Assembly: GCA_963824225.1 (NCBI GenBank)
Contig: CAWGOF010000001.1
Span: forward strand, 62,001-126,000
From: CAWGOF01 sp963824225
GTDB taxonomy: Bacteria > Acidobacteriota > Polarisedimenticolia > Polarisedimenticolales > Polarisedimenticolaceae
DNA length: 64,000 nt
Direction of reading: 5' to 3'
A model generated the notes under the pieces. It did not search any database, was not told the origin of the DNA, and was given only the letters and a program-made list of their open reading frames with translations. Both the position numbers and the translations under genes were made by a program. Below are positions 1 through 9,774 of this stretch, in pieces. Positions within the stretch are counted from its first letter, which is position 1. Each line of letters opens with the position of its first letter.

Positions 1-718
1 CGAGCCAGCTGGTGCGGAAGCGTGTGGGAACGGACCACGGCCCCGTGTCGTCGTGCCCCGAGAAGCGGATCTCGGCCGAAGCCTCGCGGTCCGTGTCGGC
101 ATCGAATACCACGTCGTGCTCGACGACCTCGCCATCCGCGGCACCGGTCAGGTGGCCGACCAGATCGAGCAGATGACAGCCGATGGCCCACAGCACGCCA
201 CCGCCGTCGCGGCTCGGCCGGTCGAGAAACGTGGCGTCGAACCCGGTCTTCGTCGCCCGCGCACCCTCGGCGGCACGCACGGCGCGCAACGCGCCGAACG
301 GCCGGGCCGTCACGCAGTGCCGAAGGATCGCCGTCGCCCGGTAGTACCGGCGCATGTATCCGCAGGCGACGCGGTGCTCGGGGAACGCAGCGGCGAAGCG
401 CTCGTGGTCGTCCGCCGCGATGGCGAACGGTTTCTCCGCGAACACCGCGGCTCTCCGCCGGGCGAGCTCCTCGTAGTACGCACCGCGGACGTGCGTCGGG
501 ATCCCGAGCAGCGCCACGTCACACGGCGGAAGATCGGCGGGTCTCTCCGATGCGACGACGGCCGGGATCCCGTAGTCTCGCCCGAGCTGCCGTACGCGCG
601 CCGCATGCGCGTCGGCGATCCACGCGACGCGGACCTCGGGCAGCGCGAACAGCACCGGGAGATGCACGTCGCGCACGATCTGACCCGCTCCGACGACGCC
701 GACGCTGAACGTTTGCAC
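1..718 (-). CDS. Gfo/Idh/MocA-family NAD(P)-dependent oxidoreductase (3' end beyond window)
   Basis: Reading the minus strand from GTG at 718 gives a protein that opens with a Rossmann glycine motif (GVVGAGQI) followed by HLPVL. After about 90 residues comes the family EKP motif (AEKPFAI), then a Tyr-rich MRRYYRAT segment and a GCHLLDLVGHLTG segment typical of the C-terminal alpha/beta domain. These enzymes oxidise or reduce sugars and cyclitols with NAD(P). The C-terminus runs off the window. An in-frame ATG at 763 would add 15 residues that precede no recognisable fold, so GTG 718 is preferred. It lies just downstream of the FkbM methyltransferase gene, so the two are probably cotranscribed. 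The substrate cannot be told. Confidence 0.8.
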   Translation of the reverse strand, partial: MQTFSVGVVGAGQIVRDVHLPVLFALPEVRVAWIADAHAARVRQLGRDYGIPAVVASERPADLPPCDVALLGIPTHVRGAYYEELARRRAAVFAEKPFAIAADDHERFAAAFPEHRVACGYMRRYYRATAILRHCVTARPFGALRAVRAAEGARATKTGFDATFLDRPSRDGGGVLWAIGCHLLDLVGHLTGAADGEVVEHDVVFDADTDREASAEIRFSGHDDTGPWSVPTRFRTSWL

Positions 719-766
719 GATGGGTTCCCGGCTCGATCGGCCGAAAGACGCGGATCGTACCATGCC

Positions 767-1693
767 TCAGCAGGACTGGTTCCTCCGGAACCGGAAGCGC
801 TCGAGGCGCCGGCGAATCTCGTCGTGTGCGGTCGCGTGCAGCGCGAGACAGTTGCTGGCCACGGGAGTCGCCGTCCGGGGCTGGGGCACGAGGCCACTCG
901 GCCTGAGCCCGAACACCTGCAGGCCGGTCTCGTCCTCGAGCCACGACACGATCTGTCCGATATCGGTGCCGCAGCGGGCCAGGTGCCCGGCGTGGCTCTC
1001 GAACAGCACGGCGGGCGGTCGATCGGTGCCGAGGATCCGCCGTGCGCCGCGCAGGACCTCGAGCTCGTAGCCCTCGACGTCGACGAGGACGAGGTCCGGG
1101 CGGCTTCCGCTCTGCTGCGCGTACGCGTCGAGTGTCGTGACCGGCACCGTCGTTCGAACGGTGCCCGACGCCTGGCCCGGCGCGGCGGCGGAGGTCAATC
1201 CCGACGCCCCCGGGACGACGTGGAGCTCGAGCGTGCCCGGGGCGCTCCCCACGGCGCGCGGGACGATCCGCACGTTGGTCAACGCGTTGAGCGCGACGAG
1301 ACGTTCGAGCATCTCGCGCGTCTTCGGCACCGGCTCGAACCCGTGCACCGTTCCGTCGGACGCGATGAGGCGCGAGCCCCAGCAGGCGTAGACGCCGATG
1401 TTGGCCCCGACGTCGTACAGCGTTCCGCCGGGCCGTAGCACGGCGCGCAGCACGGGCGCGAGAGCCGGCTCCTGGTACTGGAGGAAGAACAGGTCGACGA
1501 ACGAGCCGTCGTCCCGGTAGCGCTCCTCGTAGCGCAGTTCGGGGCCGAACCGGCCCGCATGGATGCCATCGGGAGGCAGGCTGCGACCGACGAGCGACGC
1601 GACCGCTCGATCCCGGCCGCGGAACTCCGGAAGGCGATGCAGCATCCCGGCGAGACGCCAGCGTAGTGGAACGCGAGGCCGCATCGTGTTCAT
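767..1693 (-). CDS. FkbM-family SAM-dependent methyltransferase
   Basis: 308 residues. The SAM-binding motif is LYDVGANIGVYACW near residue 90, followed by GFEPVP (acidic residue for the ribose), a LNALTNVRIVPRAVG segment, the FkbM TLDAY motif and LVLVDVEGYELEVLRGA. This order matches FkbM O-methyltransferases, which act on sugars or secondary metabolites. The N-terminal 60 residues are Arg-rich and poorly conserved. A second in-frame ATG lies three codons downstream. It is first of a two-gene minus-strand unit with the Gfo/Idh/MocA gene; the pair fits modification of a surface sugar, which is inference. Confidence 0.85.
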   Translation of the reverse strand: MNTMRPRVPLRWRLAGMLHRLPEFRGRDRAVASLVGRSLPPDGIHAGRFGPELRYEERYRDDGSFVDLFFLQYQEPALAPVLRAVLRPGGTLYDVGANIGVYACWGSRLIASDGTVHGFEPVPKTREMLERLVALNALTNVRIVPRAVGSAPGTLELHVVPGASGLTSAAAPGQASGTVRTTVPVTTLDAYAQQSGSRPDLVLVDVEGYELEVLRGARRILGTDRPPAVLFESHAGHLARCGTDIGQIVSWLEDETGLQVFGLRPSGLVPQPRTATPVASNCLALHATAHDEIRRRLERFRFRRNQSC

Positions 1694-1791
1694 CGTTCGG
1701 GCAACCCCGGCGAAGAAGGCGACCTTGTCCCGTGCTGCGCCGCGGTCAGGGTGCTCGTCGCCTGGTCCTTCGAGCTTCTAGGCACGGGAGA

Positions 1792-1797
1792 ATTATA
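1792..1797 (-). promoter_or_regulatory. Candidate sigma-70 -10 box upstream of the FkbM/oxidoreductase pair
   Basis: The minus strand reads TATAAT, a perfect -10 hexamer in otherwise GC-rich DNA, about 100 bases upstream of the FkbM start. No good -35 is visible at 16-18 bp, so this is a suggestion only. Confidence 0.35.
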
Positions 1798-1819
1798 GGA
1801 GCCGCTGGTTGGCGCTAAC

Positions 1820-3064
1820 ATGGCTCAGCCAGAGCGAGGCGGGGACGAGGCACGCGTGCACGGACGGTCGAGGATCGTGGCTCTGGGGTTCGCCGTCCTG
1901 TTCGGCGCGGGGCCGCCGTCCGAGGGCGAGGAGCGGTCAGGCGAGCTGCGGATTCTGACCTACAACCTGTGGCACGCTCGCGTGCGCGCCAAGCGGGCCG
2001 AGCCCGAGCCCGAGCGCGTCGCGCGTCACCGGCTGCAGATCGAGGCGATCCGACGCCTCGACCCGGACGTCGTGCTGTTGCAGGAGGTCTCGCCGGCGGG
2101 CGAGCTCGGCCGGATGTTTGCCGAGGAGCTCGGCCTCGACGTGCGCGCCGCTGTCGCGAACTGCGGTGTGCAGGTCCGGCTCCCGGGACGTCAGGGCGAG
2201 TTCGGCCGGCGCATCGGAAAGCCTCAGGGGCTCGTCGAGGGGTTGACGATCCTGGCCCGTCCCGAGCTGGGGCTCGACTGGGACCGCAGGGTCAAGCTGT
2301 CGGGACCTCCGGCGCTCGTGAGCTCCGGCCTGTGCCTGCAGTTCGCCGAGACGAAGTACGCGGCGATGGCGGCGATCGCCGTGCCCGATGCCGGAACCGT
2401 GATCGTCGCGGACGTGCACCTGCACGCCAGTGCGACGCCGGGCGACGAGTTCCTCGACGGCCTTGCCGCGCTCGTCGCGTCGGGTGAGGTTTCCGCGCAG
2501 ATCGAAGCCAAGCTGAAGCGGACCATCGAAGAGGGAGACGCCCGTCGTCAGCGCGAGGCTGCGCGGTTGATCGAGGCGCTCGGCACGCTCGAGCGGCGGC
2601 TCGAGCGTGCCGGCATCGCGGTCGTCGGCACGGTCGTCGCGGGTGACCTGAACGTCGCGCCCGCCTCGCCGTTGCTCGCGTGGCTTCGCGAGCGCGGGTT
2701 CGAAGACGCCGTTGCGAGCCACGGCGATCCGGCGATGGTCACGTGGGATCCCGTACAGAACGCGATCGTCCAGCGGATCCAGACACTACGCGACCCGGCT
2801 CGCCAGCGGCCGTTCGCCGACGCGAGCCCGGCTCTGGCGGCGCTCTACGCGAGCCCGGCCGGGCAGGAGCGGCCACGGCGACTCGATTACGTGCTGCTCT
2901 CTGCGCCTCTGGCGACGAAGGTGAGTCGCGTCGAGCGCTTCGAGCCCCGGACCGCCGATGGCCGCGACCTGTCGGACCACTACGGGCTGCTCGTCGTCAT
3001 CGACGGCCTAGCGGCCACGAGCCCGGCCCAGCCCCAGACGCCGGCGAGCACAACGGCGCGCTAA
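1820..3064 (+). CDS. Secreted endonuclease/exonuclease/phosphatase-fold protein
   Basis: 414 residues from ATG 1820. It contains the EEP-fold landmarks in order: LRILTYNLWH (metal-site Asn), DVVLLQEVS (catalytic Glu), VADVHLHA, VAGDLNVAP (Asp/Asn pair) and a terminal RLDYVLL...SDHYGL (Asp-His). The family hydrolyses phosphodiesters or phosphomonoesters of nucleic acids, lipids or inositides with Mg2+. A hydrophobic stretch (IVALGFAVLFGAG) near the N-terminus looks like a signal peptide. A better-placed start may be the in-frame GTG at 1856, preceded by a GACGAGG ribosome site; it would put the signal peptide at the true N-terminus. The substrate is unknown. It reads away from the FkbM pair. 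Confidence 0.8.
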   Translation: MAQPERGGDEARVHGRSRIVALGFAVLFGAGPPSEGEERSGELRILTYNLWHARVRAKRAEPEPERVARHRLQIEAIRRLDPDVVLLQEVSPAGELGRMFAEELGLDVRAAVANCGVQVRLPGRQGEFGRRIGKPQGLVEGLTILARPELGLDWDRRVKLSGPPALVSSGLCLQFAETKYAAMAAIAVPDAGTVIVADVHLHASATPGDEFLDGLAALVASGEVSAQIEAKLKRTIEEGDARRQREAARLIEALGTLERRLERAGIAVVGTVVAGDLNVAPASPLLAWLRERGFEDAVASHGDPAMVTWDPVQNAIVQRIQTLRDPARQRPFADASPALAALYASPAGQERPRRLDYVLLSAPLATKVSRVERFEPRTADGRDLSDHYGLLVVIDGLAATSPAQPQTPASTTAR

Positions 3065-3156
3065 GCGATTGCACCGGAAGAGGTTGCGGCTCGGGGGCGT
3101 CGACTCTCGCTTCGATCTCGGTGTTGGGATACGATTCCGTGGCACGGGGGGACAGC

Positions 3157-3366
3157 ATGACCGACCAAGGCTTGACGCCCGAGGCACGGGTCGATCTCCA
3201 GATCCACCTCGACCGACTGCACGATTGCGAGGAGCGCTGTCGGGAAGGTCTGCGCCTCATCTCGAACGGGCAGCTGACCCGGGACGAGTATTTCGGCCTC
3301 CTCGACCGCCAGGCCGCTGCGCACGAGGCCTGGCGCGCGCGCCATTCCCGCTACTTCGACGCCTGA
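3157..3366 (+). CDS. Small hypothetical protein (69 aa)
   Basis: A short ORF with ATG at 3157 after a GGGGG purine tract. The product is charged and probably helical, rich in Glu, Arg and His, with CEERCREGLRLI in the middle. There is no signal peptide or known domain. Its last 16 bases overlap, tail to tail, the end of the histidine kinase gene on the other strand. The function is not recognised. The ribosome-site-like tract and soluble helical composition favour a real gene. Confidence 0.5.
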   Translation: MTDQGLTPEARVDLQIHLDRLHDCEERCREGLRLISNGQLTRDEYFGLLDRQAAAHEAWRARHSRYFDA

Positions 3367-4723
3367 GCGGCGGTGCCCCACAGCGCGGCGGCGCCCCACA
3401 GCGGGAGCCTCAGGCGCGCTTCGCAGCCCGGTCCGTCCGATCGGTTGACCACGCTCAGCTCGCCGCCGTGGTTCTCGGCGATCTGCCGGCACAGCACGAG
3501 GCCGATCCCCGATCCGTTCGGCTTCGTCGTGAAGAACGGCACGAACAGGTTCGACGTGTTCGACAGACCGGGTCCGCGATCGAGGACCCACACCTCGACC
3601 TGCCGGGCGTCGCGCGACCAGCCGACCTCGACGCCGCCGCCCGTCTCGAGCGCGGCGTCGACCGCGTTGCGCACGAGGTTGATCAGCGCCTGCTCGATCT
3701 GGTCGCCGTCGACGTGGACGACGACCTCGGGGCCCGGCGCGAGAACGACGGGCAGCCGGGTCTCGAGTCCCACGACGCGCCGCAACAGCGCCCCGAGCTC
3801 GGCCGGTCGGCGCTCGGGGCGGGGGAGCCGGGCCAGGCTCGCGTAGGCGTCCATGAACCGGCTCAGCGCCGCCGACCGCGCGCCGATCACGGCCAGGCCG
3901 CGCAGCATGTCGCTCTCCCAGTCGACCGGTCGCGGCTCGCGCGCGAGCAGCGCCTCGAGGCTCCCGGCGATCGAGCGGATCGGGGCCAGCGAGTTGTTCA
4001 GCTCGTGGCCGATGACGCGGATCAGGCGCTGCCACGTCTGGCGCTCCTCCTCGCGCAGCACGCGGCTCAGATCGGTCACGACGAGGAGCTGCATCGGCAG
4101 GCCACCCTGGCGGAACGTCGTGCGCCGCGCTTCCCAGCGTCCGGCGCCCGCGGGGAACGTGTGCGGCAGGACGACCGGTGCGTCCTCGCGCAGGCACTCC
4201 GCGAGGTCGAGCGTTCGAGCGTCGCGACCGATGAGCTGCTCGGCCGGCCGGGCGAGCAGCCGCTCGCCCGCGCGGTTCACCAGGCGCAGCGTCCGCGCCG
4301 AGTCGAACGCGAACACCGCGACGTCGATCTCGGCCATGATCGTGCGCAGGAGCGCCGAGGCTTCGAGCGCATCGAGGCGCTCGTGGCGCAGCGTCTCGGT
4401 GAACGCGTTCAGCTCGAGCATCACCTCGCCCAGCGCGTCGTCGCGCCGCGCGCCGCGCGCGCGGATCGAGAAGTCGCCTTCGCGCAGCGCGGCCACGAGG
4501 TTCGAGATCGTCTGCAGCGGACGCACGATCCGACTGCGCAGGGAGAATGCCAGCCCGCAGCCGACGAGCACGACGAGCGCCGAGAGCGTCAGCCGGACCT
4601 TCGCCGAGTAGTCGCCGACCCACAACAGCCCGAGCGCGACGAGGGTGCCGGGGAGCGCGATCGCGAGCGCCGAGATCAGGATGCGACGCTCGAAAGACGT
4701 TCTGCGCGCGTGTCTCCTCGCGC

Positions 4724-4727
<4 letters not shown>
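3351..4727 (-). CDS. NtrY-like membrane sensor histidine kinase
   Basis: 458 residues. There are two transmembrane helices (about 15-36 and 44-63), a HAMP linker (64-115), a PAS-like region (125-220), the phospho-acceptor motif GHELNNSLAPI (His241), the N box INLVRNAVDAA (349-359), G1 DRGPGL and G2 GSGIGL. The Asn-rich H box is typical of kinases paired with NtrC-type regulators. The tiny periplasmic loop (about 8 residues) implies that it senses within the membrane or cytoplasm. Its ATG overlaps the stop of the response-regulator gene by 4 bp, so the two are translationally coupled. It is last in the adaptor-ATPase-ATPase-regulator-kinase operon. Confidence 0.9.
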
Positions 4728-6094
<1,367 letters not shown>

Positions 6095-6114
6095 GGCGCA
6101 TTCTACTCTGGCGC

Positions 6115-6789
6115 TCAGGCGGCCGGCTCCCGCACGAGCCAGCCGTCGTGGAGCCGCACCACCCGGTGCCCGAACGCCGCGTTGGTCTCCGCATGCGTGA
6201 CCTGGACGATCGTCGTGCCCCGCTCGTTCAGGTCGCGGAACAGCTCCATGATCTCCTTGGCCTGCGCCGAGTGCAGGTTCCCCGTCGGCTCGTCGGCCAG
6301 GAGCAGCGGGGGGTTCGAGATCACCGCACGGGCCACGGCCACGAGCTGCTGCTGGCCGCCCGACAGCTGGCCCGGGTACAGGTCCTTCTTGCCCACGATG
6401 CCGAACCGATCGAGCGCGTCGCATACCAGACTGGTACGCTCGCGGCGCCCGATGTTCTTATAGCTCAGCGGCACGTCGAGATTCTCGTACACGGTCAGGT
6501 CGTCGAGCAGGTGGTAGCTCTGGAACACGAACCCCACGTTGCGCTTGGCCAGGATCGCGCGCTCCTTGCGCGACACCGTGTGCACCGGCTGGTCGAGCAG
6601 GTGATACTCGCCCGCCCATTCCGCGTCGAGCAGGCCGAGGATCGCCAGGAGCGTCGACTTGCCCGCGCCCGACGGGCCCATGATCGTGACGAACTCGCCC
6701 GCGCGGACGTCGAGGTCGATGCGCCGCAGGACCCATGCCTTGCCCGCCGGCGTGTCGTAGCACTTCTCGAGGTCGCGCACGCGGATCAT
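6115..6789 (-). CDS. MacB/LolD-type ABC transporter ATPase
   Basis: 224 residues, the usual length. It has Walker A GPSGAGKST near residue 38, Q-loop FVFQSYHLL, signature LSGGQQQ, Walker B LLLADEPTGNL and switch HAETNAAF. It differs from its neighbour mainly in the switch region, where the usual THD is replaced by THAE, so the conserved Asp after the His is changed. It starts right after the stop of the second ATPase (gap 4 bp). No permease is encoded in this operon, so it most likely powers the five divergent ADOP permeases, alone or with the second ATPase. Confidence 0.9.
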   Translation of the reverse strand: MIRVRDLEKCYDTPAGKAWVLRRIDLDVRAGEFVTIMGPSGAGKSTLLAILGLLDAEWAGEYHLLDQPVHTVSRKERAILAKRNVGFVFQSYHLLDDLTVYENLDVPLSYKNIGRRERTSLVCDALDRFGIVGKKDLYPGQLSGGQQQLVAVARAVISNPPLLLADEPTGNLHSAQAKEIMELFRDLNERGTTIVQVTHAETNAAFGHRVVRLHDGWLVREPAA

Positions 6790-6793
6790 CGGT

Positions 6794-7495
6794 TCACGCC
6801 GTGCCCACGGTCTCTTCCACGATCCGGCCGTCGAACAGGTGCACCATGCGGTCGGCGTGGCGCGCGTAGCGCGGATCGTGCGTGACCGTGCAGATCGTCG
6901 CCCCGCCGCGGTGCAGCTCGCGCAGCAGGTCCATCACCGTCTCGCCGTTGCGCGAATCGAGGTTCCCCGTGGGCTCGTCGGCCAGGAGGATCGACGGCTC
7001 CCCGACGAGCGCCCGCGCGACCGCCACGCGCTGCTGCTGACCGCCCGAGAGCTGGCTCGGCAGGTGCCGTGCGCGGTGCCCCATCCCGACGCGCTCGAGC
7101 GCCGCGCGAACGCGCTCCGCGCGCTCGCTCGAGCGGGTTCCGCGGTACGTCAGCGGCAGCTCGACGTTCTCGAACACGGTCAGGTCGCCGATGAGGTTGA
7201 AGCTCTGGAACACGAAGCCGATCTGCCGGTTGCGGATCCGCGCCCGCGCCGACAGCGTCAGGTCGTGCACCGGCGTGCCGTCGAGGACGTACGCCCCGTC
7301 GGTCGGCGAATCGAGCAGCCCGAGGATCGACAGGAGCGTCGACTTGCCACAGCCCGACGGCCCGGCGATCGACACGTACTCGCCGCGGTGGATCTGCAGG
7401 TGCACGCCGGCGAGGGCGTGGGTCTCGACCTCCTCGGTCAGGAACACCTTGGTCAGAGCGTTCAGCTCGATCAGCGGCCTCGACGCGGTCTCCAC
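6794..7495 (-). CDS. MacB/LolD-type ABC transporter ATPase (second copy)
   Basis: 233 residues from GTG 7495, which follows a GAGGAGGGA ribosome site. It has Walker A GPSGCGKST, FVFQSFNLIGDLTVFENV, LSGGQQQRVAVARAL, LLLADEPTGNLDS and THDPRYA, all standard for the MacB/LolD subfamily. A longer reading upstream runs through the adaptor gene in another frame and is not real. Two different ATPases of this type side by side suggest either a heterodimer or two permease partners. The adaptor gene ends 14 bp upstream. Confidence 0.9.
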   Translation of the reverse strand: METASRPLIELNALTKVFLTEEVETHALAGVHLQIHRGEYVSIAGPSGCGKSTLLSILGLLDSPTDGAYVLDGTPVHDLTLSARARIRNRQIGFVFQSFNLIGDLTVFENVELPLTYRGTRSSERAERVRAALERVGMGHRARHLPSQLSGGQQQRVAVARALVGEPSILLADEPTGNLDSRNGETVMDLLRELHRGGATICTVTHDPRYARHADRMVHLFDGRIVEETVGTA

Positions 7496-7509
7496 AGGTT
7501 TCTCCCTCC

Positions 7510-8763
7510 TCAATGCAGGCGCACGCGATCGAAGCCGTCCCACTGGGACATGTCGGAGAGGATCACCTGATCGCCCTCCGCGAGACCATCGACGATCTCG
7601 ACGGTGTTGACCGAGTTGCGTCCGAGCTGGACCGGGACGCGCGTGGCGCTCTTGCCGTCGGGCGCGAGCCGGAACAGCGTGACCGTGTCGCCGTCGTCGC
7701 CGAACACCGGGCGTCCGACGTGGAGCACGCTGTCCAGCCGCTCGAGCTCGATCGTTCCGTCGACGTTGAGGTCGGGCCGCGCGCCGCGCGGCAGCTCGCC
7801 CGCGAGCGCGACGTCGACCGTCACCGTGCCGTTGCGCGACGCGGGATCGATGCGCGACACCTTGCCCGGGACGATCCCGTTGCGCGTGTCGATCGACGCC
7901 GGCAGGCCGACCGTTACGTCCCGCGCCTGGGTCTCGGGCACGCGGACCTCGGCCTTCAGCCGCCCGGGCTCGGACACGCGGGCCAGGTTCAAACCAGGGG
8001 TCACGAGCTGCCCGGCCTCGATCAGGAGCTGCTGGACCACGCCGTGCGATCCCGCGCGGACGTGCAGCGCGTCGACCTGGCTCCGGCGCAGGCGGCTCAG
8101 CGCGTGGGCGCGCTCGATGCGCGCGGCCGACGCGGCGAGCTGGGCCTGCTCGGCTTGCACGTCGATGACCAGACGCCGGCCCTGGATCTCGGACCGCGTG
8201 GCCAGCTCGCTCGCCCGGAGCTGGGACTGCTTCAGCGTGATGTCGGCGATCAGGCCGTCCTTGGCCAGCGCCTCGTTCGCGTCGACCTGCAGCTCCGCCT
8301 GATGGTGGTCCGAGTCGATCGAGGCCTTGTCCGCCTCGTGCGTCATGCGCTGGCTCTGTAGCTGGACGCGCAGGTTCGCCAGATCGGCCTCGGCGGCGCG
8401 CAGCTCCGATTCGGCGTCGAGCGCGAGGAGCTCGAGCTCGGGGTTGCTCAGCTCGATCAGCACGGTGTCGGCCATGACGACGCTGCTCGGCAGGACGAGG
8501 ATCTGCTCCACGCGGCCCTCGGTCCGTGCCGGGATCCAGCGGATCACCTCGGGCACGAGCGTGCCCGCACCGCGCACCTGCCGGAGCATCGACCCGCGCT
8601 TGACGGTGTCGATGAGCACGGAGCTGCGGTCGACGGCCGGAGCCGCGGGCTCGAGCCGGGCCAGGCCGATCGTGACCAGCACCACGATCAGCACGACCAC
8701 GGTCCCGAGCAGCATGCGGCGTCTGAGACGCTTGCCGGCCTGCGCTGGGCGAGCGATGTCCAC
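7510..8763 (-). CDS. HlyD/MacA-like membrane-fusion adaptor
   Basis: 417 residues from GTG 8763, with GGAGG four bases upstream. A single N-terminal membrane anchor (residues about 16-36, LLGTVVVLIVVLVTIGLA) is followed by a beta-barrel/lipoyl half motif (GTLVPEVIRWIPA), a long coiled-coil region with many Ala, Leu, Gln and Glu (about 100-215), the second lipoyl half (LHVRAGSHGVVQQL) and a C-terminal barrel ending in GLAEGDQVILSD. Such periplasmic adaptors link an inner-membrane ABC permease to an outer-membrane channel. It is first in the operon, directly behind the sigma-54-like promoter at 8785. Confidence 0.88.
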   Translation of the reverse strand: MDIARPAQAGKRLRRRMLLGTVVVLIVVLVTIGLARLEPAAPAVDRSSVLIDTVKRGSMLRQVRGAGTLVPEVIRWIPARTEGRVEQILVLPSSVVMADTVLIELSNPELELLALDAESELRAAEADLANLRVQLQSQRMTHEADKASIDSDHHQAELQVDANEALAKDGLIADITLKQSQLRASELATRSEIQGRRLVIDVQAEQAQLAASAARIERAHALSRLRRSQVDALHVRAGSHGVVQQLLIEAGQLVTPGLNLARVSEPGRLKAEVRVPETQARDVTVGLPASIDTRNGIVPGKVSRIDPASRNGTVTVDVALAGELPRGARPDLNVDGTIELERLDSVLHVGRPVFGDDGDTVTLFRLAPDGKSATRVPVQLGRNSVNTVEIVDGLAEGDQVILSDMSQWDGFDRVRLH

Positions 8764-8784
8764 ACAACCTCCGGTCACGAGCAG

Positions 8785-8800
8785 AACAAGACCCGTACCA
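8785..8800 (-). promoter_or_regulatory. Candidate sigma-54 promoter of the adaptor-ATPase-kinase operon
   Basis: The minus strand reads TGGTACG-GGTC-TTGTT, close to the TGGCACG-N4-TTGCW consensus with exact GG-to-GY spacing; the -12 has GT instead of GC. The predicted start of transcription falls just before the ribosome site, giving a very short leader. The palindrome centred at 8870.5 lies 84 bp upstream of the -12 position. Confidence 0.5.
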
Positions 8801-8851
8801 GCTCGAAAAGCGGCCGGCACGGGCCGTGGACGTCGCCACCCGGCCCGCGCC

Positions 8852-8889
8852 TGTCCGTCGCTGGGACGGCGCCGTCCCACAACCGGACA
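8852..8889. promoter_or_regulatory. Large palindrome, probable enhancer site for the NtrC-like regulator
   Basis: Two 19-base arms (8852-8870 and 8871-8889) with outer TGTCCG/CGGACA and a perfect core TGGGACGGCGCCGTCCCA; only four mismatched positions. A near copy sits at 9642-9677. Both lie 84-85 bp from a sigma-54-like -12 element, the usual position for enhancer-binding-protein sites. Confidence 0.6.
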
Positions 8890-8970
8890 CCTGGCGACGC
8901 TCCATCCGCGGTCGCCGACAGGACGATGGGGACGAGGGGACGCCGGCTCGCGGCTTGCAGAGCCGAGAAA

Positions 8971-9052
8971 CGGGGACACTCTTGGTTCCTGCCTCGATCG
9001 AGGCACTGAAACGCCGCGGTCTCGTTGGGAGCGGAAACCAAGAATGTCCCCG
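8971..9052. repeat. 82-bp inverted-repeat element (REP/MITE-like)
   Basis: The left arm starts CGGGGACACTCTTGGTTCC (8971) and the right arm (9033-9052) is its inverse with one mismatch and one extra base. The interior holds a second perfect palindrome, TGCCTCGATCGAGGCA (8990-9005). A related half-copy occurs at 40621-40644. It sits between the enhancer palindrome and the decayed ADOP gene. No transposase is nearby, so it resembles a non-autonomous REP-type element. Confidence 0.6.
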
Positions 9053-9067
9053 TTGCAGGAGGGAGCC

Positions 9068-9636
9068 ATGGGAGCGTTTCTGCAGGACGTGCGCTACGCG
9101 ATCCGAACCCTTCTGGCGACCCCCGGCTTCTTTCTGCGCGCCCTGCCCGTGGATCGGCCCGCAGACCTGGTGCGTATGGCGACGCGGACGACAGACGGCC
9201 ACGTGCACGCGGACTTCTCGTACCCGCTCTACGCCGCGCTGCGCGACGAGGGCACGCTCGAAGGACTCGCGGCGTACACCGAGCGATCGATGGGCTTGAG
9301 CGCGGGCGGGCGGACCGAGCGGATCGGTGCACGCTTGTCCTCGCTGCGGTCGGGATCTACGGCGTGATGGCGTTCCGCGTAGCCCAGCGAGCACGCGGCA
9401 GATCGGCGTGCGTATGGCTCTCGGCACCGGGCGACGCGAGCTGCTGCTCCTCGTCCTGCGGCTAGCCGTCGTCGGAATCGTCGCCGGTGGGATCCTCGCG
9501 TTCTGGCTCTCGCGCGGCGTGGCGAGCCGGCTCTACGGGGTTGCGCAAGACGACCCGCTGACCTTCGTCGTCGCGGCCGGGATCCTGTTCGGCGTGGCGG
9601 TCGTCGCGTCCGTGATCCCCGCGCACCGACCGAGAT
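9068..9636 (+). pseudogene. Decayed ADOP permease (internal deletions and frameshift)
   Basis: Starts like its neighbours (MGAFLQDVRYAIRTLLATPGFF after an AGGAGGGAGCC ribosome site), then jumps over the first transmembrane helix to LRALPVDRPADLVRMATRT. It loses several hundred residues after GRTERIGA and resumes with the C-terminal LVLAAVGIYGVMAFRVAQ. It changes frame near 9400 to RQIGVRMALGTGRREL and ends at SVIPAHRP. The intact genes encode about 800 residues; less than a quarter remains here. It is first in the ADOP array and is followed by the enhancer palindrome and promoter of the intact operon. Confidence 0.85.
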
Positions 9637-9641
9637 CCGGT

Positions 9642-9677
9642 GTCCGGCGGTGGGACGACTGCGTCCCACGACCGGAC
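9642..9677. promoter_or_regulatory. Second copy of the large palindrome, probable enhancer of the ADOP operon
   Basis: 16-base arms (9642-9657, 9662-9677) around ACTG, with only two mismatched pairs. The shared pattern with the 8852 site is GTCCG, then TGGGACG, then CGTCCCAC, then CCGGAC. Its centre is 85 bp upstream of the -12 element at 9744-9745. Confidence 0.6.
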
Positions 9678-9730
9678 GGTGCGCTGCACGATCGATACGC
9701 CGCGGCCGCGTACGGCGGCACGTCGCGTCG

Positions 9731-9746
9731 CGGCCCGCGACTTGCA
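9731..9746 (+). promoter_or_regulatory. Candidate sigma-54 promoter of the ADOP operon
   Basis: Reads CGGCCCG-CGAC-TTGCA: GG at -24 and GC at -12 with exact 10-base spacing, and a perfect TTGCA. It lies about 30 bp before the first intact ADOP start codon (9775). Confidence 0.5.
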
Positions 9747-9774
9747 GGCCTGCCGTGCCGGCGCGAGAGGAGCG

